A DNA stretch of 24,339 nt, taken from the NCBI GenBank assembly GCA_944372315.1, contig CALVYX010000029.1:1-24339 (forward strand), given 5' to 3'. The position numbers and the translations under genes were made by a program. Position 1 is the first letter of the stretch. Each line of letters starts with the position of its first letter. The notes below the pieces were generated by a model, which had not been told where the DNA came from, did no database searches, and saw only the letters and a program-made list of their open reading frames with translations. Shown here piece by piece: positions 22,579-24,339 of this stretch. This DNA comes from an uncultured Bacilli bacterium (GTDB lineage: Bacteria > Bacillota_I > Bacilli_A > RF39 > UBA660).

Positions 22579-23121
22579 ATGGAATTAAAAGGATCTAAAA
22601 CAGAACAAAACTTAATGACAGCATTTGCTGGAGAAAGTCAAGCTAGAAATAAATATAGTTATTATGCATCAAAAGCTAAAAAGGATGGATATGAACAAAT
22701 AGCTGCTATTTTTGAAGAAACTGCTAATAACGAAAAAGAACATGCTAAATTATGGTTTAAATATTTACATGGTGGAGATATTCCTGCAACAATGGAAAAT
22801 TTAGTTGATGCAGCAAATGGTGAAAACTATGAGTGGACAGAAATGTATAAAGAATTTGCTGAAGTAGCTAAAGAAGAAGGTTTTGATGAGTTAGCTTACT
22901 TATTTAATGAAGTAGCTAAAATTGAAAAAGAACACGAAGAAAGATATTTAACTTTATTGCAAAATGTTAAAGATGATAGAATATTCCACAAAGATGCAGA
23001 TAAAATTTGGATTTGTAGAAATTGTGGACACGTTTATATAGGAAAAGATGCTCTTGATGTATGTCCTGTATGCAAGCATCCAAGAAGTTTCATGGAAGTA
23101 AGAGCAGAAAACTATAAATAA
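22579..23121 (+). CDS. rbr: Rubrerythrin
   Basis: A 180-residue rubrerythrin. The four-helix diiron domain has Glu19 in [11 protein letters not shown], Glu52 and His55 in NEKEH, and the second ExxH Glu116/His119 in IEKEHEERY. The C-terminal rubredoxin-like domain has CRNCG (146-150) and CPVCKHP (162-168). It reduces hydrogen peroxide in anaerobes using electrons from rubredoxin or a reductase. AGGAAGG lies upstream of the ATG. A TATAAT at 22552-22557 could give extra transcription, but the gene most likely also shares the PerR-like transcript. A terminator follows. Confidence 0.95.
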   Translation: MELKGSKTEQNLMTAFAGESQARNKYSYYASKAKKDGYEQIAAIFEETANNEKEHAKLWFKYLHGGDIPATMENLVDAANGENYEWTEMYKEFAEVAKEEGFDELAYLFNEVAKIEKEHEERYLTLLQNVKDDRIFHKDADKIWICRNCGHVYIGKDALDVCPVCKHPRSFMEVRAENYK

Positions 23122-23127
23122 TAAACT

Positions 23128-23153
23128 AAAAAGGATTAGTAATCCTTTTTTTT
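23128..23153 (+). terminator. Rubrerythrin terminator
   Basis: AAAAAGGATT (23128-23137) and AATCCTTTTT (23141-23150) form a 10-bp stem around AGT with a further T run. Confidence 0.85.
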
Positions 23154-23164
23154 GTTTACACACA

Positions 23165-23186
23165 TTTACAATGATAATATCGTAAA
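23165..23186. promoter_or_regulatory. Second Fur/PerR-like palindrome upstream of the 3D-domain gene
   Basis: TTTACAATGATAATATCGTAAA has matching TTTAC/GTAAA ends. On the minus strand it begins TTTACGATATTATC, close to TTAACGATAATGATT at the PerR-like gene. It lies five bases before the -35 of the next promoter, so it could bind the same regulator. The likeness is partial. Confidence 0.4.
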
Positions 23187-23190
23187 CTTC

Positions 23191-23218
23191 TTTACATATA
23201 ATACAAATATGATACAAT
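23191..23218 (+). promoter_or_regulatory. Promoter of the 3D-domain gene
   Basis: TTTACA (23191-23196), 16 bases, then TACAAT (23213-23218). The leader is about 25 bases and ends in GAGGAGA before the GTG at 23250. Confidence 0.55.
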
Positions 23219-23249
23219 TATTTTCGTACGATAGAAGAGGAGAATTATT

Positions 23250-23981
23250 GTGAAAGATAAAATAAAATATTCGCTGTACATATGTAATATTATTTTAATA
23301 GGTTTAATAGCTTTTAATTTGTTTTCTTATGACATTGATACTAAAGAAGTAAGAAGCCATTCATTGGAAACTCAAAACAGAAAATATATAAGCTATTTAG
23401 AAATTGATAATTTAAAGAACAATAGTTTATTAAAAGAACCTATTAAAGAAGAGATGATTGAAGAAGTAGAAGAAGTTAAAGAGGTAATGGAAGAGATAGT
23501 AGTACCAGTAAAAAAAGAAGAACCTCAAAAAATAGAACAACCCGAAGTAAATGTTCCTATTAAAGAAGAAGCAAAAGAAGAAGTAGAGGTAGTGGAAGAA
23601 AAACCTAATAACAATACAGTAATAGAAACATTAGTTGGGTCCCTTACTGGATATGGACCAGATTGTATCGGATGTACTAGTATGCAAACAGCTTCTGGTA
23701 GGTATATCGGAGAGGGAAATATTTATTTTGATGATCCTGTTTACGGTAGAATTAGAATTTTAGCTGGTGATTTATCTTATCCGTTTGGTACAATAGTAAA
23801 AATAAGTAATGTAGATTTTTATAATGATGAACCATTTTATGGTATAGTACTAGATCGTGGAGGAAACATTGGTAAAGGAAAAAAATTCCTGTTTGATTTA
23901 TTATTTGCTAGTGAAAATGATGCTGCAAAAATGGGTTCAGAAGTAAATATTAAATATGAAATAATTAGATTAGGATACTAA
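23250..23981 (+). CDS. Membrane-anchored 3D-domain cell-wall protein
   Basis: A 243-residue protein starting at GTG 23250 (GAGGAGA upstream). An N-terminal anchor (about 8-26) is followed by a low-complexity Glu/Lys/Val/Pro stalk (about 60-120), which would span the cell wall. The C-terminal part (128-243) is a 3D domain, a double-psi beta barrel related to RlpA and lytic transglycosylase MltA: SLTGYGPDCIGCTSMQTASG, then FGTIVKI, and VLDRGGNIGKGKKFLFDLLF with the Asp residues (202 and 216) that give the domain its name. It is probably a peptidoglycan-cleaving or -binding protein. Cys139 and Cys142 (CIGC) may form a disulfide. The upstream palindrome hints at stress control. Confidence 0.85.
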   Translation: MKDKIKYSLYICNIILIGLIAFNLFSYDIDTKEVRSHSLETQNRKYISYLEIDNLKNNSLLKEPIKEEMIEEVEEVKEVMEEIVVPVKKEEPQKIEQPEVNVPIKEEAKEEVEVVEEKPNNNTVIETLVGSLTGYGPDCIGCTSMQTASGRYIGEGNIYFDDPVYGRIRILAGDLSYPFGTIVKISNVDFYNDEPFYGIVLDRGGNIGKGKKFLFDLLFASENDAAKMGSEVNIKYEIIRLGY

Positions 23982-23989
23982 TCTTTTTT
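23967..23989 (+). terminator. Terminator overlapping the 3D-domain stop
   Basis: AGATTAG (23967-23973) and CTAATCT (23978-23984) pair around GATA, followed by T residues. The stop codon at 23979-23981 is in the stem. Confidence 0.7.
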
Positions 23990-24010
23990 ATTTCCCTTTT
24001 TAAAAATTAA

Positions 24011-24019
24011 TGTTATAAT
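24011..24019 (+). promoter_or_regulatory. Extended -10 promoter of the prepilin-like gene
   Basis: TGTTATAAT is a perfect extended -10. The leader would be about 46 bases, longer than for most neighbours, and ends in AGAGGTG before the ATG at 24072. Confidence 0.5.
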
Positions 24020-24071
24020 AAATTATGATTAAGATACGGTAAGTGGTTATGGTAAAAAGAGGTGTGTCAAA

Positions 24072-24339
24072 ATGAATAAAAAGTGCAGAAAAAAATCTAA
24101 AAATAAAAGAAATAGTCAAGGATTCACACTAATAGAGATCATAGGAGTAATAATAATAATCGGAGTAATAATGATAATAGGGACAGTGGCAGTAAGTGGA
24201 TACATAGAGAGTAGTAAAGCAAGGACTTATGATAGTTATAAAAAGGATTTAGAGGGAGCAACAGACAACTTAATGATCGAGTGCATTAGTGGTAATGAAG
24301 AAGGATGCGATATACCGGAATACGGAAGAGATATCAAGA
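24072..24339 (+). CDS. Type IV prepilin-like protein, 3' end beyond window
   Basis: The first 89 residues are present. A Lys/Arg-rich leader of 17 residues ends in Gly, then FTLIEIIGVIIIIGVIMIIG: the prepilin peptidase site G|FTLIE with Glu at +5 and the hydrophobic N-terminal helix. The remainder starts a small globular head with two Cys (CISGNEEGC) that may form a disulfide loop. It is likely a pilin or pseudopilin of a type IV pilus or competence system. Codon use differs from all other genes here: of 15 Ile codons 10 are ATA, four ATC and one ATT. Whether it is a single gene or the first of a pilus cluster cannot be seen. Confidence 0.85.
   Translation, partial: MNKKCRKKSKNKRNSQGFTLIEIIGVIIIIGVIMIIGTVAVSGYIESSKARTYDSYKKDLEGATDNLMIECISGNEEGCDIPEYGRDIK

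Noticed and set aside
23582..23625. Glu/Lys-rich repeats in the 3D-domain gene as a DNA repeat or hotspot
   Set aside because: The repetition is at the level of amino-acid composition of a wall-spanning stalk; the DNA units are irregular.

Overview
The window is AT-rich Bacillota DNA with ordinary TAA, TAG and one TGA stop codon. Tryptophan is TGG in every gene, so there is no sign of the Mycoplasma code. Strong GGAGG-type ribosome sites, TGnTATAAT promoters, FeoAB, rubrerythrin, a PerR/Fur-type regulator, ABC-F ATPases and a 3D-domain envelope protein together suggest an anaerobic, probably gut-associated low-GC Firmicute of the Bacilli type. This lineage call is inference. I see no tRNA, rRNA, CRISPR array, insertion sequence or phage genes. 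Most of the window looks chromosomal, with two less ordinary parts: the left end (1-6000) and the last 270 bases.

Region 1-4400 reads mostly leftward. It holds a partial HD-domain hydrolase overlapping a zinc-ribbon/DUF4145 protein, and a RelA/SpoT-type HD domain fused to a P-loop nucleoside-kinase-like domain. Between them is a compact rightward small-RNA locus with its own promoter and terminator. A duplicated DUF2935 metal-binding helical protein follows, then a decayed flavodoxin-like 3' end.

Region 4400-6060 is an ABC-F ATPase preceded by a five-codon leader peptide and a three-segment RNA switch that can mask its ribosome site. This is the arrangement expected for antibiotic-inducible ribosome protection. 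Region 6080-11727 reads rightward: a large membrane-anchored protein of unknown role, a NatA/NatB-type exporter, and an envelope operon with a thioredoxin-like lipoprotein that lacks its CXXC, an unknown soluble protein, and a membrane protein ending in a zinc ribbon.

Region 11724-14880 is an iron-uptake module. A MntR/DtxR-type regulator is divergent from feoA-feoB, with repeated TTAGGTTA-type half-sites between them, and a single-domain rhodanese lies convergent behind. Region 14922-17456 (leftward) carries a YkpA/YbiT-type ABC-F protein, a small membrane protein and a UPF0316 protein. Region 17569-20672 (rightward) is a dense, overlapping run: VTT-domain membrane protein, RmuC, YjdF-like membrane protein, a small membrane protein and a DUF3603 protein.

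Region 20723-22051 is a GtrB/GtrA-type lipid-linked sugar transfer pair. Region 22100-23121 is an oxidative-stress pair, a PerR-like regulator followed by rubrerythrin. Its operator-like palindrome has a partial copy in front of the next gene, a 3D-domain cell-wall protein on a Glu/Lys-rich stalk. The window ends inside a type IV prepilin-like gene whose codon use differs from everything before it. Many terminators overlap the stop codon of the gene they end.
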